Positions 13,501 to 26,432 of a stretch of DNA of 64,000 nucleotides are shown piece after piece. A model generated the notes under the pieces. That model saw only the letters and a list, made by a program, of their open reading frames with translations, ran no database searches and was not told the DNA's origin. A program made the translations under genes and the position numbers. How positions within the stretch are numbered: position 1 is the first letter of the stretch; every line of letters starts with the position of its first letter. The stretch lies in the NCBI RefSeq assembly GCF_001949145.1, contig NW_019091371.1, positions 868,734 to 932,733 of the forward strand, written 5' to 3'. The DNA comes from Acanthaster planci. Its lineage: Eukaryota; Echinodermata; Asteroidea; Valvatida; Acanthasteridae.

Positions 13501-16500
13501 TTCAGCCGATGTCGCATACTTTGCGAGCTTTCAGTGTTATTGGATATCATTATATGATGCGGTTTTCATCTGCTTGCAGTATACTATAGAGAGAGTTTTG
13601 AGAATGTTAGCAATGAAAACATGTTTCTGACGAAACAAAGTTGCGTAACATTTCCAGCTAACAAAAGTATCATTCTTTAGATGTTGAATCGGCTACTTCA
13701 TCATTAATGCATATTCTGCACATCAGTGCGTAATGCAAATAGAGCTACTAGGCCTGTTTGTATCACGCAGACCCGGATCGCGATCAGTGATCCGACGCTG
13801 GTTCACGGACGCCAGAACCCGCCTAATGATAGAGCTAACCAGTTTTGGGATCACTGATCGAGACCCACATCCGTGTGGAACAAACATGCTCATTAATTAT
13901 TACTAGAGGGCTAGCTTCACATTCTCTGCAAGGAGAAAATTTGACGCCGTCGTGAGTGCTGTGTGCGTGATTGTAGAACATTCGAAATCAGATCAAATGA
14001 ATATGTGCTTTTAAATACAACGCGCATTGGGTACCGATAAATCCCGATTAAAAAAAAGGCACGGCAAATTTGCCTTTGTTGTTTGCCCAGCTAGAGCAAA
14101 ATGAAACGCTCATTGACTGATTATGCGTTGAGGTCTTTTACATATCGGCTTTGTTGACGTGTCGTTTATAGAATACAAACGCAGATAATGCACTAGCACA
14201 CGTTTTCTACGAACCTTGCAGTTGCCACTGAAACTACGGACCATTGAAACAGGGGTGTGCAAGTGCGAGTGGCTCTAGTGCAAAAACACGTACGATCTCA
14301 GTTCCATGCCTGTTATGGATTGTTCTCGACTTTTCTTGAGAGAACTTGCAACCACGTAACACGCGTTGTTCATAGGTTTCAATATTTATTCATTTTTTGA
14401 CGAACTAGTTTTCTTCATTTATCACTTTCAAAGAGGAAGGAAATAAATCGAGAAATTTTGATCTTTCTTATCTTTTGATATGAAACGTATCGGTATTAGT
14501 TGCAGAGTAATCTTTTGAACACGCGTAATTGAGGTCGTCATTTTGAATTCACAAGTTAGTATTGACTGCCGTGGACCTTTATAACCAAATATTCATAAAC
14601 CATGTGCATTTTCTCAAAAGTGGCTCCATGTTATTATTTCATTCTTTTTTTAAGACATAGTTGCACAGTCGAAGACATCTTTGGTGTGTTTTCGACTTAT
14701 CAATGAGCTCAAATTATTTTTAAAAGATAAAAAAACCACATGCATGGACGCATTTTTTGTCACTGCCAGAGAAAATATCTAACAGTAGTATCAAGTGGCA
14801 TATACTTTGTAAATATTTTGGTCACCCCTTGCTCGAATGTTTCTGAAATGTTACTTCCACGATGCCTTATTTCACTGTTTCGACGTATATTTTTGATGAT
14901 ATATGTCATTTCAAATCTCCTTTGAAAAAGGCAACTTTTGGTACACTTTTTCTCAGAATATAAAAGATATTAAAAATACCTTGGGTATCATACTATATGA
15001 AAGGTTACCGTACATTCTGACTTAAAACATTAAAACAGTCAAAGCAAACGAAATGGCGGAAAGGTATGTTTACACAATCTAATAGCACATGACTTTAAGC
15101 ACTCCTTCTCGCGAGGAGTAGATGTGATTTTGATGCAGCTTTGCGTGGGTCACCTCGCCATTGTTCATCGAAGACACTGTCTTGCACTGTCATGGCTGGA
15201 GGTGTTATGTTAATGTAACTCTCCTTTAATACTTTGCCGGCAGTAACACGCATTGAACAAGCCCTGAATTGAAGTTGCACATCCTTGTGTAAATGGTTCG
15301 AGCTGAAACTAACACCCTGAAAACAAACTGATTTAAATAACCAATAATTGGGTAGATGTGTGTACATGGTTGACCCAAATCGTTCAGTTATTGGTTATTT
15401 TAACCACTTTTTGATTGTTTAAACCAATCTTTTTAGGAGTGAAGAACAACATCCAAGATGCTCTAAGTCGTGGGTTATGTTTATTTCAGATACTGTTTTG
15501 TTTATAGTCTTCCCGGATGCACTGTCTGATGTATTTTTTACAAGGCTACCTTTAAACGTCAAACTTCTATGTTTACTTTGGTTCATTACAAGTTGCATCC
15601 AGTTTCCTAAATTCAAATTTTCTGTTGAAAACAATTTAACCGTTGAAATGACGGCCCAGGACAGGGTAAAAAGTGCACTGTGGCAAATTCTGTCGTCTCT
15701 TTCCACGGTTTATTTATGGATGGGTTTTTAGAGTTCCCATTTTAATTTTATTGATCTGCTGCTCCTCTTGAGAAAATCTTTCAACATTTCGATCGTGTTG
15801 ACAGTTAGCTAAGAAAAGCAAGTGGCTTGAAAATATGATGCTTATAAAATCAGAAATGATTCAATAAAGCATTCTGGGTTTCAAGGGCTGCCTTTAATCA
15901 ATCTATTGTGATGAAAGAAGCGATTCTGGAGCGAGACAGTGTAAAAAGAATCTCAATTTCTTCAAAGCATAGCTCGCCTACAGACTTGCTGATCATAATG
16001 ACCGGGAATATGTGCTTCTACTGTCTCAACAATAAAGATGCAAAGATGATTATAAAGATGATCATCAAAATCGGTCATTGAACTGTTTTTCAAATTGAGC
16101 AGCCAATCCTGTTAAATGTTAAGAAGAAAGCCGGCAGTTGCTCAGATATCGACTCTTTGTCATGCCTAATTTAAATTAGGAGCAATTATTGGAATTAGAA
16201 AAGGCAGCAAATGGATGTTTAGAACGGGTCTTGATACCTGATTATGCGAAACAAAATCAGTTCGGGGATTCTTGTTTTAAGATTTATGTTGTTTTCTGCC
16301 AACTACACGTTTGCTCTTTCCATCAAATTACGAATGGATCATTCTTCGTCAATCAACCGTGTCCTATCCATCAAGGATTCCACACTAGACATCCAGATTG
16401 TATGTACATGTGTGTCCGCTCCGAGCGGGAACAAAAAGAGGGCGTGCTTTTCAATGAAATTTACAGTCCTTTGGTACTTGGCGCGTCGCCCAGCGCCCGA

Positions 16501-19500
16501 ACAGGGCCAGTAGGAAGGGCTGATGGCTTTACACTGTAACTGGCTGCATTGTACACGACCTGTGACCCCGAGGTTATCACTTCCTCTAAGCAAATTTTAA
16601 TTATATTTTTTGGTTCGCAATGGCAATGCTTAGGTACGATGCAAAGTGTCGGCTATATGATAAAAACATGGCCTCGGGACAATCACAGTGTTGTACTTTA
16701 TCTTCTCACTAAGTATCATTGATCAAGTGTCTTTTTGCGATATATTTCAAAGCATTGGTTATTTTGATCAATGTTGGATGAACGAATAAAGTGTAATGAG
16801 AATATTTTCAGTAATGAGGGAGAAAAAGAACAAATATCGAATTGATACCAGCCTCTTGTGTAACATAGTGAGCGAGCTCGCGCACCTGGCAGAAATTTAC
16901 TCACAGTGCCCTGCGAGTCGTTAGCTGTGACCATTGATCTCCATTATATAATTGAGATCAATGGCTGTGACCCACCGACATATGAACGCATAGACCGCCA
17001 GTCTTGCGCGTATCCGGTTCGTAAATGTGACGTCACTTCAGTTTAAACCACGCCCACCGCACGTAAACTGCACATAGACCGACTTAACGTTTATGTATAT
17101 TCATTCTGAATGGCCAGTCAGCGTCATTTTCGAATTCTACACGACCAAGGGCTAGTGAAGGAAAACCACGCAGCCCACTGAGTCGAGGTTCGTGCAAGGC
17201 CAACCTCGTTTCCATGGGTACGGTGTTGCTGCGCCATGTTGGTTCCCACCGTGCCTTGCGCGATCTTACCCCTGGTATTGTATAATTTAAATATCCTAAT
17301 ATTTGGGACAGGCCTTTAGTCAGTGTGTTAACGCGACGTAGATTTACGCGTGTGTTACGTGCTAGAGAATACGTAGGCACGAGCGTGCGGCTTTTGAAAT
17401 ACGTACGCTTGTTTTCAGGAGGGAGACCGAGGGCTTAGCCATCATCCCATGAGAAAAAGGTTATGTTGACCAGAAATGCACAGCATACAGCATCGCATTA
17501 CCCTCCTGAAGCGCCCCCATTGTTTGGCCATTGTTTGTACATAAACAATGCGCGTTTTCCTATCCAGTCTACAAAATGGAGATCAATGGTGCACACTCAC
17601 AGCATAGGCGCGCAAAGTTAGGCACGTTTGACACTGAGCACGCTGCGCACGCTGAGCACGCGCAATGAATGCATTCTGGAATGTATGGTCTTTGGCTGCA
17701 CGCCGAATGCGTGCAAGAACCCGGTTGGAAAACTTCGCACCAGCCTGTCTTTCTTTCGCCGGTGAGGGTGGTTGAGTATCGAAATGAATGCGTTACGCGC
17801 ACAATTATGGCTATAAATTGCATTAGCACGACTACCAGCGCTTGAACCAACATGCGCGCATGCTTCAATGGGTGCGTTCGATTAGCTTCCCTGAATAAAC
17901 CAGTGTTACACCAAGGGAAGCCTCGAAATGATCGAAAAAATCGAACGCTGCAGAGTACGTACTCGCCAAGGCATTCTGGGAAAAAGGTCAAGTCCCCGCC
18001 ACGTTCCATCATGTACGTCCATACACGAACAGTCCATCCGTGACGTCATTACACTTGGGCAGCCTCCAGAGACCCGCTCGCCAGCCGGGGTAGTGGTGGC
18101 TGACACCAGGGCAGGCACAAGGATCACGTGATGGCTAAACGAACGCTCTGCGTAAGTTTGAATTACACGTGTAAGCTAATCGAACGCACCCATTAATTTG
18201 TTTGCACTGCACGTTCAGCTGGTTCACAGTAACGTTACACTTCAAAACTCAGTCCGGTTCGTATTGTCATACACGCGGACGCGCCACAAATTGCAGGCTT
18301 CTATTGGACGATAGCTGAACAGCAATCAAAGCAAGTAGCTCTATGTGCAGTAGATGCTCAGAGGGTGTAGTTTAAACTGAAGTGATGTCACACTTACGAA
18401 CTGGATACTGTATGATTTATTATCAAGGACTTTGATTTTGATCATCCCCAGATGAACTAGATGGCAAGGTTAAATGGCTAGGAAACTTCGAGAGATTGCG
18501 AGAGTTGCAGCAAATGATAACGTGGCCCCAAGTTGAAGAACTTGACCCCAAAGTGTCTGTACCAGAGGTAAGATTTTCCTCGCAGTCGGAATTTTTCACT
18601 GAACCGTGGATGGTTATTCCGTTATGAAAGTGAAATATTTTAACCTGAAATTTGTTCTCACATCACTAGTAGCCTCAAAATTTTCATCTGCCTCAAAGAT
18701 TTTACTATAACGGGCTACATTTTAGATAATTGTTGTAAGCCATACTGAGAGCGGATATGGCTGAATGCCTAAAACCCTAGCTTGGAATGGTTGAACATGG
18801 TTGATTTTTTTAATTGGAGCGATTGAATTCATGAAAAAAAGGAAGCTGGCCAGAAAATAGCCAGAACAATTTGAAATGAATACATTTGTGTATGTGGCCT
18901 ACAGCCGTTTTAGCACAAAAGACCAACAATCTTGATTTGTGATTTTGATTGCAGTAAGCATTATTTTTATTTACTTAAATTTTTAGATGGATGTTAAATG
19001 AGAGTCTTGGTCATAACTGTCGCAATGTTCCGACGGACCCCACCCAAAGGACATTGCAAAGCTTTGTTTGCATATTTTTGTGAAAAAAATTAGCAATACT
19101 AACACTGTAATGAAAGAAAAAATAAGAAAATGATAAAAGTACCTGTGGGGCTGTGACTAGCCATGTGACAAGGTTGTCTTTCTTTCTTGCCGGCACATAA
19201 TGTAAATACAGCTCGTCTGCTACAAGCACCTCCGACCACCACGTGTTCGCCCATGCACCAGCTATAATTATTGTTCTAACCATGCATGTCTTTAACGTGT
19301 TGCGCTATTCAGAGAATCGGCGCTTCTTTTGATCGGTGCATTCATGGACCATACCGCTCAGGGCATCGACTGGGGACAAGTATTTTTTGTACGCACTGTT
19401 TTAATATGGATGTGCCCAGGTCTTCACCAGATTCAGGGCGCACTTCCTTTTGTTTCTGTTCACCCTTAAACAAAATATGTTGTTCCCTACATAAAGCTTG

Positions 19501-22500
19501 TTGTTCTCCTAACAAAATTTATTTATTTCTCAAAAAAATTTGTTGTTCCTTCAGCAAAGTTTGTTCAATGACAATACTTTTTCACACCATGTCCCTTTAA
19601 AACGACATCATTGCACGCTCTGATAACTGAGGACCAGAGAGCGACTAATGTTCCGGGGGAATCACCATCATGTCACCTCTGCTGAGGTCATGACGATGAC
19701 CTCTTCCTTAGTAACAATTTATGGTTGCAAAGTAGTAAATAAACTGCACACTAAGGCGAAAGTCACCATGGCAAGTGTTTTTGCTTTCCTGTGCCACGAA
19801 ACCAGAATATAACATGTGACTTTCAAAAAAATTCAAAGAGAGTTTGAGATCCGGTCTTCCGCAATTGCAAAAGAGAGAGCAATATTAATCAAAGAAATAT
19901 CTGGAGATGAAGGTTTCGTCAAGCCTGGTCAAAATGACAAAATGGGCCATAGTGTGACATTGATGTGCTGCCAAAAGAAAAAAGAAGTGGCCATAGGTTA
20001 AATTTACCCTTTTTCTTGCGATCAATTTGACGAGGAGTCGCCTACCGTGATCTTTATCACTGTTGAAGTTAAGTATCGATTTTCTTTTCTTTAGTTCTTG
20101 AAGGATGTGGTAGCCAAGATGTCAAAAAGTAATTTGCTGGCAAGTACAAAACGGACACTTCTACATGAGGGGCCTCTGACATTGATCGGTAGGATGTGTA
20201 TTTCTTACGATTTCCTTGACGAAAAATAATGCATTGATTGTTTGACAAATTTGATTCACAGACTAAAGCTCAATGTCACGTCCTTACTTTTTGAAAGTAA
20301 CAAAGGTTCCTTTCATGTAACGTCCACAGATGGAACAAAGTCCTCGGACATGTATGTCTTTCTCTTTGATGACATGCTGCTTATCAGTAAAATCCGAAAG
20401 AATAACGTCAAGAAAAAGTCGCTTCCAGACGGCGTAACCATCGCTGCCACGCCCCCTGTCCCGCGTAAAAAGGACGGCTTTTCGTTCACTGTCTACAGAC
20501 CGCCAATCCCCCTAGACAGAGTTTCTGTGGTTGAGATAGAAAGTAAACGGGCAGCAGGTGAGTGGAATGTTTGGGGCGCAATAATGGGTACATTTACTAG
20601 AACGTTAGGTGCGTGATATTGCCCAGATAAATTACATATAGCCTACTACTCTCTTGGTCTAAGACGGTAGTGTTGGGCCAAGAACTGCATGCTGCGGCGC
20701 CGTGGTTTACTACTGTGGAGAGAATAATCTTCTACTAACCAGGGGCAAATTGAATGACTCCGAGTCTATGGACTATTAAGTAACTCGTACTCTCATTCCT
20801 TAACATGTATACTCGACGTCGGTCATAAATGTGACTGATCACAACTGTGGTTCACGTATCACGTATGTTTATTTTTATCAACAATGCAGCAAGTGGACTC
20901 AAACACGGATTTGTCCTTCTACAAAGCAGCAGATACCAGCAGTTTGCGGGAGCTTACACATTAGCAGCCAGTGACGACAATAGCAAGGTAAATATAACTA
21001 AAGTGAACAAACAAATATTTGAGTAAATTACAACCGAAGCTACTTGTGTCCAAATCCTTTAAATTTTTCTACCATTCTGCCATTAAACACGTAAAAAAAG
21101 GAAGCCATCCCCGGCGCATCTTTCTCCAACACCGTCTTTATCAAATCTTTTTTGGTCATCCTATGAACCATTATGAGTATTTCCTAAACTACAGGGTTTT
21201 TTTTCGAAGATTTCAAACTTTTCGTTCATACTTATTTTGGCTTACGACTAACAATCAATTTCGTTGTTTTGCGGTCAGTGCTATATAAATTTCATTCTAA
21301 TTCGCTACATAATTGTATATAACTTACTTTCTTGAGTATTTTTACGTTTTCATCAGTTCATTTCTACTTTGATCATAATTATTTATACTGTTTAGGTCGG
21401 TAACCTGAAAAAAAATATCTCTTTCATACTTATAATGTGCGCCCATTTAGTTCTTCGACACTTTTATGCGTCACCAACTGGAAAAAGTAGGGCCTATACA
21501 TCGGCAATGAAAATAGCCCTTCGTCTCCATTTCATACAAGGGTTAAGTAGATCTTTTCTTGTTATAAAGCAAAATGATGGTGGTACACCATCTGAAGAGT
21601 TTGATTGAAACATTCTTGAAAACGATCGAACAAAGTCTAATTCAGTCGGTATATTACATACAAGTAGACGAATTCCATTGAAATCTGACGACATCGAATG
21701 GACAATGTTAGTAAAGATCGACCAATGATCAATTGGAATGATTTGCGCGATCGAGTCTTTTCTGACATGAATTTTAAGTTAACCGTCTGTAACTTTGAAT
21801 GACAAGTTTGAAATAGGCGGGAGCTCAACATTATCTTCTCCTTTTTACACTGAGTTTTGCGTTAATTAATTAATCTTGCGAAATGTTCAATGTATGAGCT
21901 CCACCGTGAAAAAAATGAATGTAGCTTACTAAAGCACGAAAAGCTGTGTAATTTCTTTACGCAGAAATACTTTTCCATACCAATCTAGTGGATTTGCCAA
22001 CATAATAGTTGGTGAATCACAATTTTGGGGAATTTCGAATGCACGCTCTGATCGAAATTAATTCGATCAGCAATAGATTTCAGCAAAACATCGTTAAATA
22101 TAAGTCGAGACCCATTTAGTTCGTTTGAAAAATGAATGCTGCTTCATAATGAGTATTCGGAAATCAAAGTCATTCTATTACGTAATTTCAACATTCTTCA
22201 AATAGTCGCCTTGTTCATCCAAATGCCTCAAAGACCTTAGAGGTTGATATAGGATTCAATCAATATTTTTCACACACGAGTTCAAATTAGTCCGTGTTAT
22301 GAGCTTTCTGACTTGTATTTGCCTGTGTAAGCCCAGAAGCTAAATTTAAAAACAAGGTGATCCTATACTTTTTTTTACAAATTTGTAAACTTGCCATCTA
22401 CAATGGTCCAAGTAATTATAAACAGAAATATATATGACAAAATAAACAGTTCCTGTACACTCGGTAAAGAGCAATACTAAAAACCCTCCTGACTTGATTT

Positions 22501-24123
22501 CATTTGACTCAAAAGACAGACTTTTACTTTTATTGCACCATTTGAAAAAAGACAGCAGAGATTGAATCTAAGAATGGCAAAATGGAGCCTTGACTGCCCA
22601 TAACAGAAATAGAATGGGTAAAAAGATATCAGGATGGCAAGGTTAAAATCTTGAACACAAAATGGTATTGATAATATAATTGATCAGCTTAAATGTAAAA
22701 CGTGCAATTGTACTATTGAGTTCGAATTAGAAGCACGCATTGGGGCATAAAATTTGTCGCAGCCTTCAACTGCGTAAGTTTGGTCTGTCGAATTCTCTAG
22801 TATTATAGTATTAGGCCCACTGGGAGAAAATCTGTGAACTGCAAGCAACGAAATTCAGTAAAACACTTTTTATGTGTTCTGTTGAAATGAGCTGGCTTTT
22901 TGTTTCCAAATTGAAGGTTCATCTATATGAGATCTGTCCCTTTCAGGATTCTGCCATTGCTATGGTAACCGTGCTAATCGGATTACTATATTCAAACGCG
23001 ACAGACCAACATAGCACTGGCAGCTTAGGCCGAACACCTTTGATCAAAATGTTCAAAGACAACACCTGAAGGCTACCTTGAACTTGCAGATGGTTTTGGC
23101 AAAAGCAAATCAACGGCCGGGTCAGTTGCAGTAAAGGTGTCTGATAGCTGGGAAAACTGTCTACTAATGAGTCATGCACATACCCTAATATAGATGCAGG
23201 CACTGCAGCTCAAATGCCAGAAATGATTCACAGCAATCCCCTCTATCCCTTCACAGAGATTTCTGGTTTTCTATCAATTAAATGTCTAAAATGTGTTGTT
23301 TGAAATCCTTAAAAGTAAACTTAAATGAATCCCCACCCACAAAATAAAATGGAGAAGAAATCGAAGTAAACCTTTTGTCTTGTCTTCATTTCCTTTAATT
23401 GCTATGCAAAATGAACTAATTTGAATGCACATGTAGAAAAGAAACAGAAAATACGAAATATTTACCAACCCATCGATAACGACCACTCACTCCAAATTGC
23501 ATAACTTGAACATAGGATGTATTCAAAATGAATTTTTCTGAATCAAATTTTAACTCCTGAAAAGTAATATGAATCAAGGGAACTTCAACCATGCAGCAGA
23601 GAGATATTTCGCTTCAATTTGGTGAAGTAAACTGGACAGTGGCGTAAATTTGTATCGGGAACTGGAGGGAGGGAAATGACTTGCCAGGTCATAAAAATTC
23701 GGAAAGCGCAAGGGGGGGGGGTAAGGCAAACAAACTGGAGCCATGTTCATAATGCAGATGTGCATCTGTAACGTGTATTATACTCACCATCCAACTGGAA
23801 TTTACGCCCATGAACGTGACCATTAATTTGGTTATTTTTACAAATCAGGCTGGGAAACATTTGCTAAGCAAACACCCCTATAGTAAAATGAAGCATTCTG
23901 GAACATATTTTTCTCTAAATACTTGGTTTTGGTACAAATGCAGAGTTTAGAGCTAATCTGTAACAATTAATAATAACTAAATCAACTGTCTTTTTATTTA
24001 CAGCAAATTTGGCTAACACATTTGAAAAATGCTCGGGAGAAGTGGATCCAGATGCTGCGTAATAATGAGGGTGATGACTTCGCCAACGACGACATTCGAC
24101 GAGACAGGAAGCGGACTCTGTGA
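4568..24123 (+). CDS. PLEKHG7: PLEKHG7-like Rho GEF (DH-PH protein), 15 coding exons
   Basis: This is a Dbl-family guanine nucleotide exchange factor, expected to activate Rho GTPases at membranes or cortical actin. The coding exons are 4468-4595 (first in-frame ATG 4568), 5158-5181, 5414-5485, 5825-5865, 7866-7964, 8990-9151, 9807-9902, 10020-10121, 10680-10790, 11609-11783, 18452-18567, 20095-20188, 20330-20557, 20890-20987 and 24004-24123. All junctions are GT-AG and keep one frame, giving about 521 residues. The DH domain runs from about residue 117 to 310 and carries TKYPLLLKDI at 270-279, the conserved late DH helix. GKVKWLGNF follows, as in vertebrate PLEKHG7. The PH domain runs from about 365 to 500, with YVFLFDDMLL, PPIPLDRV (431-438) and the closing-helix Trp485. 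The N terminus is short and acidic to lysine-rich. The 4468 exon has an acceptor and stays open upstream of 4568, so extra 5' coding sequence or another start is possible. Confidence 0.9.
5997..7202. mobile_element. Nested inverted-repeat element with transposase fragment
   Basis: It lies in the intron after the 5825-5865 exon. Long diverged inverted arms run from about 6078 to 6322 and from about 6640 to 6887; matching landmarks are TTTGGGGCACGTT / AACGTGCCCCAAA and GAGTGTACTCCCCCGT / ACGGGGGAGTGTACTC. A unit beginning CTAC and containing GCCCGTCAGTGCCAA occurs four times: at 5997 and 6088 in one direction, and inverted ending near 6877 and 7202. The outer pair suggests nested insertions or repeated transposase-binding sites. 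Poly-A/T tracts separate the two shells. The interior holds the 6384-6629 open frame. Confidence 0.75.
6384..6629 (+). pseudogene. N-terminal fragment of an rve/IS3-like transposase
   Basis: An 81-residue open frame starts ATGGCATTACGC and contains LVSFYFSLGLSYDHM, then ISL-like and LKRHLAYYGL segments, then DVALFIQEQ. This order matches the N-terminal helix-turn-helix part of the eukaryotic IS3-like (integrase-core) transposase-like proteins found in fish and marine invertebrates. In that family this part is followed by HGYRWMH and a DDE catalytic core. Here the frame ends soon after IQEQAQG, so the catalytic domain is absent. It sits exactly between the two inverted arms. The element therefore looks like an internally deleted, non-autonomous copy. 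The family call rests on recalled motifs, not a search. Confidence 0.55.
8553..8816 (+). other. Open frame inside intron, not assigned
   Basis: An open frame of about 86 codons sits in the intron before the 8990 exon of the PLEKHG7-like gene. It is preceded by a good acceptor-like tract ending near 8568 and ends with an acidic tail. It is not needed for the phase-consistent exon chain, and no GT donor keeps it in frame with the next exon. It is listed only as a possible cryptic or alternative 3' exon. Confidence 0.12.
10230..10520 (+). mobile_element. LINE (CR1/L2-like) 3' fragment
   Basis: In broken frames the segment reads like the last part of a non-LTR reverse transcriptase, with a WNSLPDYI-like stretch near 10325-10345 and an ILKVYF-like end near 10390. 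It finishes with the characteristic 3' tail AAGGCGCTTTATGAGTGCTG followed by TTGTTATTGTTATG. It is 5' truncated, lies in a PLEKHG7 intron, and resembles the 44.2 kb tail. Confidence 0.6.
11262..11340. repeat. Minisatellite of GACC/CCTGA units
   Basis: Tandem GACCGACCGACCGAC is followed by repeated CTGACCTGACCTGAG-type units between ACTGGCTGG and GACTGGCTAC. It lies in the intron before the 11609 exon. Confidence 0.85.
11784..16930. other. First part of the 6.7 kb PLEKHG7 intron
   Basis: Apart from the palindromic element at 13755-13886, no gene, RNA or clear repeat is seen in this intronic stretch. The open frames at 15.1-16.6 kb overlap on both strands, have no splice context and no recognisable domain. 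Confidence 0.5.
13755..13886. repeat. Palindromic MITE, 132 bp
   Basis: TGTTTGTATCACGCAGACCC at the left and its diverged complement, ending GTGTGGAACAAACA, form the ends. CGATCAGTGATCC is mirrored as GGATCACTGATCG closer to the centre. Each arm is about 40 bp around a core of about 45 bp. No coding sequence is present. Confidence 0.75.
16932..16965. repeat. Perfect 11-bp hairpin
   Basis: CCATTGATCTC is followed by a 12-base AT-rich loop and GAGATCAATGG. The half-site GGAGATCAATGG recurs at about 17577. It may mark an old insertion end. Confidence 0.6.
17010..18408. mobile_element. Inverted-repeat DNA element, about 1.4 kb, no intact ORF
   Basis: The left end, GTATCCGGTTCGTAAATGTG with CACTTCAGTTTAAAC after it, is mirrored at 18362-18408 as GTTTAAACTGAAGTG ending in GGATAC. 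This gives terminal repeats of about 47 bp with a few mismatches. The interior is GC-richer than the surrounding intron and has no transposase-like frame. A second inverted-repeat element (17867-18194) sits inside. The right end stops 44 bases before the PLEKHG7 exon at 18452, within the region where a branch point is expected. Confidence 0.72.
17867..18194. repeat. MITE nested in the 17.0-18.4 kb element
   Basis: AATGGGTGCGTTCGATTAGC at the left and its exact complement, GCTAATCGAACGCACCCATT, at the right give terminal repeats of about 22 bp around a 328-bp element. The short open frames inside show no known domain. The GGGTGCGTTCGA end resembles common hAT-like MITE ends, which is only a suggestion. 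Confidence 0.75.
20988..24003. other. Last PLEKHG7 intron, 3 kb
   Basis: AT-rich intron between the two last coding exons. No exon, RNA or clear repeat was recognised in it. Confidence 0.5.
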
Positions 24124-26242
24124 AAGAAAGCTTGTGGCAACAGAGTTCTGCAAGATGTTTTACCACGAGGTTACGTTTTCTGTTCAGATTGCCGTCTTCT
24201 AAGATTTTAATTTGACTGTTCCATTATCATATCGACAATGCTCATAAGAGATGCCTAACAAGCAGTATTGATGCCAGTCAATCAATGCCTTATTTCTAAT
24301 AATGAAAGAAATAGGTTAGAAAAGATAACCACAGTTTTACAACTCCAAAAAGACATTGTTTCTCAGCTGAATTTGCCTTCTTCAGGTCTTCATTTTGAGA
24401 AGATCATTTTAGCAATAGAACACAATGTCCATATGATTTTTACGTTAAGGTGCGCGTGTCCACGCCAGCAGACGGATATTTGGCTGTAATTAAATCATAA
24501 TGAATGTTGAACTTGAAATGTTTCAGGACAACATAAACTGATTTTTACTTTTTTTCATCATCAGCGTGATTTTTGTTTTCCTTCAGAGAGGAACGTGGTA
24601 AATATTCATTGTGGGTTTAATTTTGGAGACCGACAACTCGAAACACTATTTGATTGTTAATAACACATGTCTTTGTTATAACTGATAAATTCAAGCCTAA
24701 CCATAATTGCGCCGGTTACTCGTTTACTTTCCAGGCTGAGTACTGTCTTGCTTTATAGGTATGTCAATATACTGAGGGGAAAACCTTAAAGGACTAAAGT
24801 TAAGAAAGACAAAACCTTTTGTAGTTACGGCTAATTCTTCACATGCATCAGGAGACGAAGCAGGGTGTGAAAATTTATCCCTTTCTTGAATATTAGTTTG
24901 TCTTTAAAGGTATTATCCCTTTATTACACACCTATTGTGTTTATAGAAGACTAAAATGGCTGTGTACATCTTCACATTATAGAAAAATTGAATTTTCCCT
25001 GGTCAAACTAAATTAATATTGTTTTCAAATGACACCCAAGGAGCGATAGGGGTCTATTATTGAATTCATTTCAATTTAGTAGCCATTTTGCCATTTTAGA
25101 ACTTTTCCCTTTAATAGGGCAAATTTGAAAGTGTTAACGGGTGAATAAGGCGGAAGTCGTCTTTCACGTCAAGTGCTGAGAACGTAAGGGCCAACACTAA
25201 CGGCGTATTATCGTGCAACTTGAAAACCAAAAATGAAACTCGGGTCTTAAAATAATACAAATATACTTCGGCTTTTGAATCATGAATTCTGAACAGAGAC
25301 ACAGGAGACAAATGTTTTTAACTGTGAGCGTTTAATAATTCACTTGGTAACAATGAAAACATCCGATGCTCGTCATACTACATCAAAGTTAACAGTAGCG
25401 CTTGGGGTAGATTTTGGTAAGCTGGCACACTTACCTTTCAAGACTATAACTGCTCAACTCGGTATTGACTATAAAATTCTTAAATATTCAAATAAAATGC
25501 ATTAGTAGTCGAGTTATTTAACCACTTGAAAATAAACTCAATGTGACTAAGTTATTCCACCTACACTAAAAGCCTAAGTGGGGCTCTTCGTAATTCATCA
25601 CTCAAATCGTTGGAATTCGATTTAGCATTTAATTCAATTTATTTTTAGTTTTCACTTTCCACGTGCCTGTATTTCTCAAAGTGCCTAAGGCTTCATCTCA
25701 CTCTCATGAATAAGGTCGCTGGTATACTATGTCCGCATCTTCATCTGAGTGCTGTCCCACTTACCCAGTTGTTTTTGCTAAGACGTGTTGAATAATTACT
25801 GAATGCTATTACTCGCTCTATATAAATTTACCGTTTGAGCAATTGCCTAGCTTTATTCGTGTGTGCACAAGCTTTCTTAATTGTCGCTTTTAATTCTATG
25901 GTTCTCACATATTTGGCTTAGATAAAGAAATTGCTTGTCGAGTGTTCGCATATGAGATGATGCAAAGTGTTCTATAAATAATTATATTTTTTCTGAATAA
26001 TCTGTATTTCCAGAATTGTTAATTAAGTGAAGAAAACTATTTAAAAAATCTGTTAGTATGAATTTCCTGACTTTAACCAAGTTTTCAAAATACATAATGT
26101 AGCCATCAATCAACGTTTGCCATTCAAATTGATCAAGCCCTGTGTTGTCCATTGTTCTACCAACGAATTCATTCCCAACCATCTTGGGTGAACGTATGAA
26201 CTAAAAACTTCAAATTCCCACTGGCAAAATTACCGTCATGCT

Positions 26243-26432
26243 TCAAAAGTGGACAACCCCATTTTCTCATTTATTGCTAGTAGATTTTCGGGTTTGGGGA
26301 ATTTGTGTAAAGCATTTTCAAAAACTCAATTTTCTGCTAGCAAAAATTGGGAATTTACTTAAAGAAGTCTTCGAAAAATGTTCCCGAAAATGTACTAGCC
26401 GAAAATGAGAAAATGGGGTTGTCCACTTTTGA
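26243..26432. repeat. MITE with 55-bp inverted ends
   Basis: TCAAAAGTGGACAACCCCAT followed by TTTCTCATTT at the left is mirrored at the right as AAATGAGAAAATGGGG then TTGTCCACTTTTGA. The inner halves match around CTAGTA and TTTTCGGG. The total is 190 bp with no coding sequence. Confidence 0.8.

Noticed and set aside
15095-15731. Overlapping open frames of 84-95 codons on both strands
   Set aside because: Mutually antisense, inside a PLEKHG7 intron, with no motif and no splice borders.
19816-20001. Lysine-rich 61-codon open frame between PLEKHG7 exons
   Set aside because: The exons on both sides join perfectly without it, and it lacks a usable acceptor and donor in phase.
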